NCBI GenBank assembly: GCA_016786525.1
Contig: JAEUVW010000163.1
Span: 1 to 8,286, forward strand
Source of the DNA: Chitinophagaceae bacterium
GTDB taxonomy: Bacteria; Bacteroidota; Bacteroidia; Chitinophagales; Chitinophagaceae
Direction of reading: 5' to 3'
Length of the DNA stretch: 8,286 nucleotides
Of this stretch, positions 1-6,829 are shown one piece after another; within the stretch, counting starts at the first letter, position 1, and each line of letters starts with the position of its first letter. A program made the translations under genes and the position numbers. The notes beneath the pieces are model-generated. The model was not told the origin of the DNA and made no database searches. It worked only from the letters and a program-made list of their open reading frames with translations.

Positions 1-3000
1 GTACTTCCATCAGCATACCGTACTGCTGGGTCACACTGGTGGAGACTACAGAATGGAACTCGTTCAGGTACTGCCCGCTCCAGGGTACCGGCACGGGGAT
101 ATAGACCGGGATAGGGCCGACGGAGAATCCGTTGGAGCTGAAAAAGAAGGCATCGTTGTAGGTATGCTCTATTTTTTCGCGGGTATCGGTGGTTTGGTCG
201 GTCTCCTGGCCCAGTATCTTAGAGGAGGGTACATATGATCTTCCGTCGAAGGCCAGTACCGGTACGGGTGCTCCCAGGGGATTGTATTTATAATCCTGGT
301 AACTGATGACACGGTAGCGGCTGTTTTGCGGCAGCAATACGCGGTGCTCTACCCGCTTCATCTTGCCGTGCATATCATTCAGCACTACGGCATAGCTCTG
401 TGCCACGCTGAGCACAATCTTCTGCAGTTTGAATTTGTACTTCCGCTCTTTTTCGAGCTCCGCTATGGAGGACTGGTTTACCTGCACCGGGAAGTCCCTG
501 GCGGTATAATATTCATACACATCCTGCCCCTGTGCAGAGCGTCCCACTTCACGGTGGATGCTGCTCACCGTCACTTTACTGTAGCCTACCGAAGCGGGCG
601 GGAAGAAGGTTTCGCCAATGGGTGTTTCCTGGAACAACTCTACCGGATCGCTGGGTGGAAAGTTGCTGGCATTCTGGACTTTGTACGGTATAGGTGAGCG
701 GTACGGATTTTCATCGCCACCGATCATGGGTTCGTAGCTGGCCACACCGCTGCTGATGCCTCCCGATGTATAATCATAGTCTTTGCCATAGGTGGCATCC
801 TGTGCATTGCCACCTGCGAGCTTAGACCAGTTGTCGTAAAACTTCATAGACTTTACCCGGTGTCCGCCGCCGATCTTCCGTGCCGCGGGATTGGACAAGC
901 GCAGATAAGACCGTTCAATATCCACGTACTGCCCCTGCCCTTTTTTCATCAGGGACAGCAAGGGGTTTTCCATAAATTTCACCAATTCCTTAATGCTGCC
1001 AAAGAGGCCTTCCAGGATGTTGCTGATGCTGGATTTATCGGGGTCAGAGCCCGGGAACACCAGATGCGGCAGATGGTAGCGACCGATGTTCAATGCACTG
1101 GCTACCACCGGGTTGGTCACTGTCCCCCCTTTCAGCGTTACCGGCATGATCCGGACATATCCATAATTGGTATCGCGACACATGCCGACGTCCATTACCC
1201 GGGCATAACCTTTGACGGGCTCAAATCTGCCCGGCACGATGCTGACACTGAAATTGTAATACAGGAATTCCTGCCCCCTGAAATAGCGGCTATTAAAGGG
1301 CATACTCCTGTTTTCTGCTTCCGGGCGTCTTTTGAAATAAACAAACTGATTCGGCAGCCGCTCGTTGAAGAACAGCATATTAAAAGGCATATACTCTTTG
1401 GAAATGCCTATACCCTGCAAGGGGAACATTTCCGTCGCATCTTTTCCCTGTACAGACGCATAGTCGTCGGCCTCATAGTCTACATCGATCACCCCTCCGG
1501 AGGGCAGCTGTATGGTTTCCAGGGACCATGCGGAAGCATAGCGGTCATTGCTGTCGCTTGCCTGATCTACATAAGGGTAGTCGTTATTTCCCATCACAGA
1601 CTTGTTGGGCTTGTACACGCCCCAACGGTCTTTTTCGGCCAGGTTGTATGCAGGATTAAAGGAACTGTAGGTAAACTGGTAGGGGCTGAGCAGGCTTTTT
1701 TCGGAATTGCCGTATTTCACGAATATCCTTTTCAGGGTCAGCTTACCCAGGGTGTCCGGGGCACCGATGGCCCTGTTGGGCACTCCCGGACACAAAGAAT
1801 AGTCGTAGGAAAAGTATACGGTTTTTACCGGTACGGCACCGGCTTTGTTCGTAAAGCGGTCGTGCTTGTTGAACAGCAGGATGGAATCCAGTTTATAAGA
1901 GCTGGCAGCAGAATCAAGTGTGCCATTGTACGGGTAGGCGCTGAATCCTTCCTGATCGATGGGATCTGTTACACCTTTAGCATCCTTGCGCCGCGAGGTA
2001 AAGAACTCTGCAACGAAATTTTTTGTTTCAATGGAATGCAGCATCCATTGCTCCCGGGAACCGATGAGGTAGCTGGCTTTGTCGTCCTTAGTATCGCTGA
2101 CGAAACCCGGTACGTGTTGTGCTTTGCCTTGCTCTATCGGAGCTCTCCAGCGATAGTCGCTTTCTTTGCGGGTGTAGTTAAATTTGGTATGGGTACCGAA
2201 GTCATCGTCTGTAGGCCCGTCTCCCTTGATATCGGCATAGTCTACCGAAAGCACAGAAGTGAGCAGGTAACTGTGCGCATAAGAAGAGGTATAGCTGGCA
2301 CTGTAATAATTGTCAATACCTTGTGTGTTGCCCTTTGTATCATCTACGCCTTGCGTATACGACACCAGGCCCTTGTCCCGGTCAGGCGAATTGCCCGGTG
2401 CGGCTACAGCGAAGGTGACTTCTTTCTGAATATTGTTCATTGCAGGAATGCCATATACATAGCGCTTTCCATTGTTCTGCACCTGTACCACTTCTGAAAT
2501 ATGGTGCTCTTTTTTACCGATTACTGAACTGCGGTCTATACGGGGAATATAATCTTTCTTGTTGTCTGCGGGATAGCCGGCAGCAAAACCGGAGGTATTG
2601 TAGCTGCGGATGGCCGTATCTGAAGCCACACCAAATTTAGTTGCTTCCGCGCCATTGAAATAATAGAGCAGGTTGCTGCGTACCGCCCTGCTCATCGATG
2701 AACTGCCGGATGGTGTCAGCTCTCCTCCCTGCTTGAAGTATACATGCTCAAACAAGGATCCTGTAGCGGGACCTGAAAATTCGCTCATACGTGCCTTCCA
2801 CGGGCCGGAGTGTATTTTGGTGGTGGTGTTATTTTTGTCATAGCCCAGGGAAAAAATATAACCGATACCGGCTTCTCCATCATGGGATTTTGCAGCACTT
2901 TCACTTTCCGTCAGCGGATCGTATACACTGCCGCCTCCATTGCGGAAGGGCCGGAAACTGCCACCGGTACCCTGCCCGGAGACGGAGTAGATATCGTAGG

Positions 3001-4060
3001 TCATACTGCCCATAGGCAGGTTTCTCATGGAGCTGTTGAAGAAGCCGTCTTTTTCACGTGTAAAGTCCAGTATATCCCTGTCGCCTGCATTTTGTGCATT
3101 CAGGTAGCCGTAAGTCGCCCTGGTGCCTTTTTCATCATAATGCAACACACTGACCCTGGCATTCACGCCGATACATTCAAAAAGCCCGAACAGTGCTCCA
3201 CCGACCCTGATTTGTGCATTAAAGGTCTTCATCACAGAACTGTTGGTGATCACCGGTACGATATTGTTGACCATACCGATCGGAATTGAAGTTGCGAAGC
3301 TGCCGACTTTTGCTCCCCCTACACTGGCTTTGGCATTGATATCAAATGAGCGTGTTGCCAAACCGCTCCGTGTGTTATAGCCTGAACTATAGCCCAGGCC
3401 AACACCGCCTGCAGCATCTGCATTCAGGATCTGGGAGGTGGAAAACTGGAAGCCCGTGTTGTAATCAATGCCGGCGCCGCTTTGAGAACCTACGCCAACG
3501 TTAAGACCGGCAGAAACAAAACCGAGTATATTGGCATTGATGCCTCCTGTAAGGTTTACACTCATGCCTTTGTAATTGCTGAAGTTGATGTTGCCCCCGG
3601 CAGAAATGGAAAGGTTGAGCACCGGCGGTCCTACTCCCTCCAGTTCTGTATTGACATTTGCCCCAATGGTGACATTTTTTTCATCTTTGATATGCAGCAC
3701 TTTCTTGACGCTGTCTCCGTTGAAGTCGTCCGGAATACCTCTTACCGTCCTGTTGATCTCACCGGGGTTAATGTTCCAGCCCAGGCCTACCCAACTGGCC
3801 TCCTGGTCCATATTGATGCCCCCATGATAGGCGATATTGACCGGGTAACCTTCCACGTCGAGCAGGGGAATATTGTACACAAAGTCCCCGGAAAACAGAT
3901 CGACCATATCTGTCGTTCCTACCGGTTCAAAACCCTGCACCTCCGGCTGGCTGGGTCCTGAGGTCAAGGCCAGAGCACGGTTGGGGTAAACCAGCTGGAA
4001 TATCATGGTAGCCAACAGACAGGATGCCGTTACTTTCAGTGTGCGCTTTTTCAGGTACAT
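1..4060 (-). CDS. Giant secreted SpvB/RHS-like Bacteroidota protein, C-terminus beyond left edge
   Basis: The minus frame starting at ATG 4060 is open to the window edge (1353 residues, no stop), so the gene is larger than what is seen. Residues 1-32 form a signal peptide (lysine-rich start, hydrophobic core, ALA near 30). Residues 46-110 carry GTTDMVDLFSGDF, NIPLLDVEGYPVNIAYHGG, DQEASWVGLGWNINPGEINR and RGIPDDF. These resemble the SpvB/Tc-toxin-B/RHS entry pattern (PI...L.YxSG...GxGWxL..P.I.R). A glycine-rich stretch with alternating polarity spans about 130-300. Later blocks are typical of giant Bacteroidota proteins: SYDYSLCP (751-758), KLTLKRIFVKYGNS (773-786), DRWGVYKPN (811-819), SGGVIDVDYEADDYA (854-868), SSGVASYEP and GGDENP (about 1103-1119), YYTARDFP (1184-1191) and NDMHGK (1228-1233). 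No YD repeat is visible. It lies 4 nt after the lipoprotein gene and has no clear Shine-Dalgarno, which is normal for the phylum. It is probably secreted or surface-displayed. Its function is unknown; a toxin-type C-terminus cannot be judged here. Confidence 0.92.
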   Translation of the reverse strand, partial: MYLKKRTLKVTASCLLATMIFQLVYPNRALALTSGPSQPEVQGFEPVGTTDMVDLFSGDFVYNIPLLDVEGYPVNIAYHGGINMDQEASWVGLGWNINPGEINRTVRGIPDDFNGDSVKKVLHIKDEKNVTIGANVNTELEGVGPPVLNLSISAGGNINFSNYKGMSVNLTGGINANILGFVSAGLNVGVGSQSGAGIDYNTGFQFSTSQILNADAAGGVGLGYSSGYNTRSGLATRSFDINAKASVGGAKVGSFATSIPIGMVNNIVPVITNSSVMKTFNAQIRVGGALFGLFECIGVNARVSVLHYDEKGTRATYGYLNAQNAGDRDILDFTREKDGFFNSSMRNLPMGSMTYDIYSVSGQGTGGSFRPFRNGGGSVYDPLTESESAAKSHDGEAGIGYIFSLGYDKNNTTTKIHSGPWKARMSEFSGPATGSLFEHVYFKQGGELTPSGSSSMSRAVRSNLLYYFNGAEATKFGVASDTAIRSYNTSGFAAGYPADNKKDYIPRIDRSSVIGKKEHHISEVVQVQNNGKRYVYGIPAMNNIQKEVTFAVAAPGNSPDRDKGLVSYTQGVDDTKGNTQGIDNYYSASYTSSYAHSYLLTSVLSVDYADIKGDGPTDDDFGTHTKFNYTRKESDYRWRAPIEQGKAQHVPGFVSDTKDDKASYLIGSREQWMLHSIETKNFVAEFFTSRRKDAKGVTDPIDQEGFSAYPYNGTLDSAASSYKLDSILLFNKHDRFTNKAGAVPVKTVYFSYDYSLCPGVPNRAIGAPDTLGKLTLKRIFVKYGNSEKSLLSPYQFTYSSFNPAYNLAEKDRWGVYKPNKSVMGNNDYPYVDQASDSNDRYASAWSLETIQLPSGGVIDVDYEADDYASVQGKDATEMFPLQGIGISKEYMPFNMLFFNERLPNQFVYFKRRPEAENRSMPFNSRYFRGQEFLYYNFSVSIVPGRFEPVKGYARVMDVGMCRDTNYGYVRIMPVTLKGGTVTNPVVASALNIGRYHLPHLVFPGSDPDKSSISNILEGLFGSIKELVKFMENPLLSLMKKGQGQYVDIERSYLRLSNPAARKIGGGHRVKSMKFYDNWSKLAGGNAQDATYGKDYDYTSGGISSGVASYEPMIGGDENPYRSPIPYKVQNASNFPPSDPVELFQETPIGETFFPPASVGYSKVTVSSIHREVGRSAQGQDVYEYYTARDFPVQVNQSSIAELEKERKYKFKLQKIVLSVAQSYAVVLNDMHGKMKRVEHRVLLPQNSRYRVISYQDYKYNPLGAPVPVLAFDGRSYVPSSKILGQETDQTTDTREKIEHTYNDAFFFSSNGFSVGPIPVYIPVPVPWSGQYLNEFHSVVSTSVTQQYGMLMEV

Positions 4061-4064
4061 AAGT

Positions 4065-4643
4065 TTAAATTTTATTGGCTTTGCGTAATTTATCTGCCGG
4101 GAAAAATGCCTTGATGATACCGTTCTTAAAGACTTTATCTTCAAATACCAGTGTAGCGTCTGCGTCCTGTTCTTCTTCCGGCATTTCAAAACCGACCATA
4201 ATAGTCTCATTGGCCGTGAGGCCATAGTTATTTTCAAAATGATAGCTGATGGGCTGCAGCACTTTCGTTCCATAGTCCAGGCGTATGTTCTTTCCGGCAT
4301 GGTTCAGGAAGTAGTCCAGGCGTTCATTGTACTCTTCTATGCCCGACACCTGGTACTTTAAAGGATTGACGGAAGAATGAAGGCATTTGAGCGATATGGT
4401 GAACCATAGGGTACCTTTCAATTGCGCTGCCCGTTTCTTCTTTTCGTCTGCCTGTAGCTGCTCCTGCACCAGGATCATCCTTGCAGGCATATACTGTACA
4501 TCGTAGACGATCTGGTCTACGGTAATGGTTTTCCGCAAGCCCTTGCCGCTATCTTTCACATAGGCCGCAAACTCCCTGTCATCCAGCTGTGTATTGCAGG
4601 AAGCCAGCAAGAGGAAAACCACCAGCTTATTTTTTATTTTCAT
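4065..4643 (-). CDS. Small lipoprotein, unknown function, in giant-protein operon
   Basis: This 192-aa protein begins MKIKNKLVVFLLLASC, a lipoprotein signal peptide with lipobox LASC and lipidated Cys16. Residues after the cysteine are NTQLDDRE; a cluster of acidic residues close to the lipid is reminiscent of Bacteroidota lipoprotein export signals that send lipoproteins to the cell surface, though the match is loose. The mature part has a segment IVYDVQYMPARMILVQEQ (about 45-62), a charged helix (62-75), and a mixed alpha/beta remainder ending in basic residues. I recognise no named domain. The frame stays open upstream to 4877, but that part overlaps the Skp-like gene and lacks signal features, so ATG 4643 is chosen. 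The gene overlaps the upstream gene's end by 17 nt and ends 4 nt before the giant gene, which suggests translational coupling. Its likely role is an envelope partner of the giant protein; this is inferred from context only. Confidence 0.86.
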   Translation of the reverse strand: MKIKNKLVVFLLLASCNTQLDDREFAAYVKDSGKGLRKTITVDQIVYDVQYMPARMILVQEQLQADEKKKRAAQLKGTLWFTISLKCLHSSVNPLKYQVSGIEEYNERLDYFLNHAGKNIRLDYGTKVLQPISYHFENNYGLTANETIMVGFEMPEEEQDADATLVFEDKVFKNGIIKAFFPADKLRKANKI

Positions 4644-5136
4644 AAGACCTGTTGAGATAAATGATCGCTTCTTCCGTTTTATCATATGACGGATCGTTGT
4701 ACAACACGGTACCCATGCCATTTGCCCCGATGACCACTCCGCTGTTCCGCTCTTTTCCAAATTCGGCCAGGATCGGATTAATCCTTTTCCATACCTGTTC
4801 GTTGATATCCCTGTTGCTCTGCTGATATTCCGCTTCCAGTGCAGCCAATGCATTACGGTACTCTGATACCAGGCCATCGTCTATGGGTTTCTGATTGCTT
4901 TGCAATACTTTTATGATGTTGCCGAGGCTATCCGACTTATGGTTCATTTGCTTCAGCTTCACAGCTGCAGTTTCTTCCATTTCTATTTTCATTTTAAAAC
5001 CATTGAACAACTTCACGGCATCGACAACAACAATTTCCTTAGTATTGCCTTTCATCATCCAGCAAAGTGTTGCAGAACAGGCTACTGATACTGCTACGGC
5101 AATCGCTGCCGTCTTAAAATTTACGGTTGTACTCAT
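4627..5136 (-). CDS. OmpH/Skp-family membrane-anchored periplasmic chaperone-like protein
   Basis: This 169-aa protein has an N-terminal hydrophobic segment (about 9-28) that looks like an uncleaved anchor. A weak lipobox-like SVAC at 17-20 leaves a lipoprotein reading open. The rest fits the OmpH/Skp family: the opening beta strand IVVVDAVKLFNGF (35-47), a long amphipathic helical or coiled-coil region (about 48-115) rich in Glu, Lys and Gln, then the closing part VWKRINPILAEFGKERN and VIGANGMGTVLYN (115-147), ending with TEEAIIYLNRSYE (154-166). The closing part is the pattern seen in Bacteroidota OmpH proteins. Family members hold unfolded outer-membrane or exported proteins in the periplasm. 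The start overlaps the previous stop as ATGA and the 3' end overlaps the lipoprotein gene. A Skp-like copy inside an operon for a giant exported protein suggests a dedicated chaperone, which is inference. Housekeeping Skp genes normally sit beside bamA, and no bamA is seen here. Confidence 0.88.
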   Translation of the reverse strand: MSTTVNFKTAAIAVAVSVACSATLCWMMKGNTKEIVVVDAVKLFNGFKMKIEMEETAAVKLKQMNHKSDSLGNIIKVLQSNQKPIDDGLVSEYRNALAALEAEYQQSNRDINEQVWKRINPILAEFGKERNSGVVIGANGMGTVLYNDPSYDKTEEAIIYLNRSYENKK

Positions 5137-6290
5137 CTGATCAAATCTGGGTTAGCGTATTTAAAGTAAATCATGTACTTCCGGCCTTGTGTGTTCGATA
5201 GCTCCAAACGGTACTTCTTCAGGTGTTTCAAATTGTACTTATCTTTTATCTCGAACAGGTACCGGTTGTCTCCATAGCTGGCTGCAAACGCCTTTTCGCT
5301 CAATTTCACTTCTTTACCGGAGTGATCAAAAAGCTTCAGCGAAAGCGTATCGTTTTGCAGGTCTTCCAGTGTATATTTCAATTTCAACCTGCCGACAGCC
5401 AACAATTCTGCTCTACCGCTTTCGATATTGATGTGCGTATACGACTGATCCGCAGCTACCGCCACCAGCTCACTATCATCAATAATGGTGAACTTCCACA
5501 CCTCTGCCCCACCCAGCAGGATGCCTTTGTAGTAAGCATCTACGGTCCATACGTAGGGTTGCCATTTCTGCAGGGGGCGTGCTGTAACGGGGTATATGGT
5601 GCCAGTGGTCATCACATGATCGTCGCGGTATACCGGGTTGTTGCGCGTGATGGCGCTCTGCGGGTTCTGGCCCTGCTTCAGCTCTGCCACACGCAGTTTG
5701 TAAGTCAGCTCGCTGGCGAAGGGATAGTTCACTACCCAGGCCAGCATAGGATTGTACTCGTAGATTTTCGCATCGTTCTCCGGTGTCACCAGGTTGATCA
5801 GGAACAGGTCTTCTACGGTCTGGTACACGCAAGCGCTGTTGCCGGATTCTGCCGACTCTGCTCCTGCGCCCGTAGTGGTCACCGTCACACAGTATTCGTA
5901 GGTTCCCTGCGGCAGCTTGCTGTAGTTCAGAAACAGGTCGCGAAGGCCGGACTCCGAAAAACTCCATTGCGGGTTCGGGATCAGGCTGCGGCTGATGCTG
6001 TTCATACCCGGCTGCACGGTAGTCTGAAATGTGTAGGTAAAGGACAGGTTGGAGCGGCGATAGTACACCCTTCCCGATACAGCTACCGCACGCGCCTGGC
6101 TGCCGCTGTTCCGGATACGGAAGTTGAAGATGTTGTCCGGTGTGAGTTCGATGCCGTCAATAAATGAGAGGTCGGCTTCCACCTGGTTCTGCTGTGCACG
6201 CCCCTGCAGGCTCACTATCAGACTGAGCAGTATCAACAGCATGCGGCCATGCCGGGCTATTGAGGATTTTCTTTGTATGGTCTGTTCCAT
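5133..6290 (-). CDS. Exported protein with Ig/FN3-like domains, first gene of giant-protein operon
   Basis: This 385-aa protein has a signal peptide: basic residues to 16, hydrophobic core MLLILLSLIVSLQG (17-30), likely cleavage after GRAQ near 33. A first beta-rich region (about 36-160) ends in a conserved-looking pair Cys134 and Cys154. A second region (about 165-270) has LVTPENDAKIYEYNPMLAW, YKLRVAELKQGQNPQSAI, and WQPYVWTVDAYYKG. This layout (prolines, Trp, a GQ.P..AI segment, then YxW.V.A) recurs in FN3-like extracellular segments of Bacteroidota proteins, including ones labelled TANFOR, but I cannot confirm the family. The C-terminal part (about 285-385) is another beta-rich unit with charged turns. 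It is presumably periplasmic or surface-located. It is the promoter-proximal gene and shares an ATGA with the Skp-like gene. An alternative start is Met17 (6242); ATG 6290 is preferred because it gives a normal basic n-region. No Shine-Dalgarno is seen. Confidence 0.86.
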   Translation of the reverse strand: MEQTIQRKSSIARHGRMLLILLSLIVSLQGRAQQNQVEADLSFIDGIELTPDNIFNFRIRNSGSQARAVAVSGRVYYRRSNLSFTYTFQTTVQPGMNSISRSLIPNPQWSFSESGLRDLFLNYSKLPQGTYEYCVTVTTTGAGAESAESGNSACVYQTVEDLFLINLVTPENDAKIYEYNPMLAWVVNYPFASELTYKLRVAELKQGQNPQSAITRNNPVYRDDHVMTTGTIYPVTARPLQKWQPYVWTVDAYYKGILLGGAEVWKFTIIDDSELVAVAADQSYTHINIESGRAELLAVGRLKLKYTLEDLQNDTLSLKLFDHSGKEVKLSEKAFAASYGDNRYLFEIKDKYNLKHLKKYRLELSNTQGRKYMIYFKYANPDLIR

Positions 6291-6416
6291 TGCTGGTGTT
6301 TTTTTTCAATGGGTTACACCCATCTTATTGATTATGCCCTTTCAGGGCTTTATTTTAAGAAGCAGAATGCTGTCTAACCGACTCTAACTCCACGGCGCAT
6401 TCCCCCCGTTTCACAG

Positions 6417-6431
6417 ACAGCGTATACGCTT
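6417..6431 (+). repeat. Copy 1 of a 15-bp near-identical direct repeat flanking the plus-strand gene
   Basis: The sequence ACAGCGTATACGCTT matches 14 of 15 bases of the copy at 7546-7560, in the same orientation. Its core GCGTATACGC is a perfect palindrome. One copy lies in each noncoding region beside the plus-strand exported-protein gene. It could be a regulator site, a recombination scar, or chance. Confidence 0.35.
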
Positions 6432-6527
6432 TACCACCTCCTGCATTTTGCACATCGTATTGCTTTCTTACGCGTGCGGACTTTTACCTTTAATTAATTA
6501 CATAACTATTAGATACATTAATTGCTG

Positions 6528-6547
6528 TTATATTTTGCATAATATAA
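6528..6547. repeat. AT-rich inverted repeat, possible operator
   Basis: Arms TTATATT (6528-6534) and AATATAA (6541-6547) are perfect complements around the 6-nt spacer TTGCAT. The size and symmetry would suit a dimeric regulator lying between the two divergent promoter candidates. AT-rich sequence produces such arms often by chance. Confidence 0.3.
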
Positions 6548-6548
6548 A

Positions 6549-6579
6549 AAACAGGATAAGTAATGTGAACACCCTGTTT
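6549..6579 (-). promoter_or_regulatory. Terminator-like hairpin within the operon leader (possible attenuator)
   Basis: On the minus strand the arms AAACAGG (6579-6573) and CCTGTTT (6555-6549) pair perfectly over 7 bp around a 17-nt loop. The 3' arm runs straight into further T residues, giving a run of six T then ATATT. No minus-strand gene lies upstream within the window to be terminated. If the promoter at 6626-6656 is real, this hairpin sits inside the leader and could act as an attenuator. The stem is short, so confidence is low. Confidence 0.3.
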
Positions 6580-6625
6580 CCCAAAAAACAAATATTTTTA
6601 CCTGCCATTTCGTAAAAACTATTAA

Positions 6626-6656
6626 CAAATATTTAGATTAGTTTTTACAAATCAAA
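6626..6656 (-). promoter_or_regulatory. Candidate Bacteroidota promoter for the minus-strand operon
   Basis: Read on the minus strand, TTTG (6656-6653) is followed after exactly 19 nt by AATATTTG (6633-6626). The known Bacteroidota sigma-A consensus is TTTG, about 19 nt, then TAnnTTTG, so one fixed base differs. Transcription would start near 6620, giving a leader of roughly 330 nt before the ATG at 6290. The surrounding sequence is very AT-rich, so a chance match is quite possible. Confidence 0.4.
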
Positions 6657-6779
6657 ATAAATTATGAAAATAAAATTTTTAATCCTTCGTCATTGAATAT
6701 AAATTTCTAATAATCAACAATTTGCAGGGTATGTAAAAAAATCATTACGCTTATTACACTACGAAAGGCATGCTGATAC

Positions 6780-6811
6780 CTTGCAAATAATTATCAGATA
6801 TTCTACATTTG
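6780..6811 (+). promoter_or_regulatory. Candidate Bacteroidota promoter for the plus-strand exported protein
   Basis: CTTG (6780-6783), a 20-nt spacer and TACATTTG (6804-6811) closely match the TTTG / TAnnTTTG promoter pattern, with the -7 element perfect. Transcription would begin about 6816-6820, leaving a leader of only some 10-15 nt before the ATG at 6830. This also argues against the TTG at 6809 being the start codon, since it falls inside the -7 element. Confidence 0.55.
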
Positions 6812-6829
6812 ATTTCAAAACCACGAAAC

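Larger units (their letters stand above)
6291..6829. other. AT-rich divergent intergenic region between minus operon and plus gene
   Basis: I find no credible gene in this stretch of about 540 nt. The part nearest the operon (6291-6480) is of ordinary composition; 6481-6730 is strongly AT-rich. It holds, from left to right: an inverted repeat ATGGGT-TAC-ACCCAT (6309-6323), GCCCT-TTC-AGGGC (6336-6348), 7-bp arms GCTGTCT/AGACAGC (6369-6375 and 6415-6421), and a perfect 10-bp palindrome GCGTATACGC (6420-6429). These are followed by TTATATT/AATATAA arms (6528-6547), a terminator-like hairpin (6549-6579), an 11-bp direct repeat AACAAATATTT (6587-6597 and 6624-6634), and promoter candidates for both directions. 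On the minus strand 6323-6306 reads as a five-codon ORF (ATG to TGA) just before the operon start; its significance is unknown. Confidence 0.7.

Noticed and set aside
860..2497. A 545-codon open frame on the plus strand
   Set aside because: It is exactly antisense, in codon register, to the giant minus-strand gene. Its translation is rich in His, Ile and Val with no domain pattern, whereas the minus frame has recognisable conserved blocks.
1..4060. Calling the giant protein a confirmed RHS toxin
   Set aside because: No YD repeats, RHS core motif or toxin domain lie in the visible 1353 residues. Only the entry motif is similar, so the call stays at SpvB/RHS-like of unknown function.
4644..4877. 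N-terminal extension of the lipoprotein frame to an ATG at 4877
   Set aside because: The extra 78 codons overlap the Skp-like gene in another frame and lack a signal peptide, while the internal ATG 4643 gives a perfect lipoprotein signal.
5223..6167. A 314-codon plus-strand frame, and a 162-codon minus frame at 5479-5967
   Set aside because: Both lie wholly inside the 385-aa exported-protein gene. Their translations look like shadows (His/Cys-rich or Arg-rich), with no motifs or export signal.
6481..6730. A possible small gene or RNA in the AT-rich stretch
   Set aside because: There is no open frame with coding character and no recognisable RNA family. The base composition alone explains the many short repeats.
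6809..6829. TTG 6809 as the start of the plus-strand exported protein
   Set aside because: The TTG falls within the TACATTTG promoter element and would add charged residues ahead of a signal peptide that is complete from ATG 6830.
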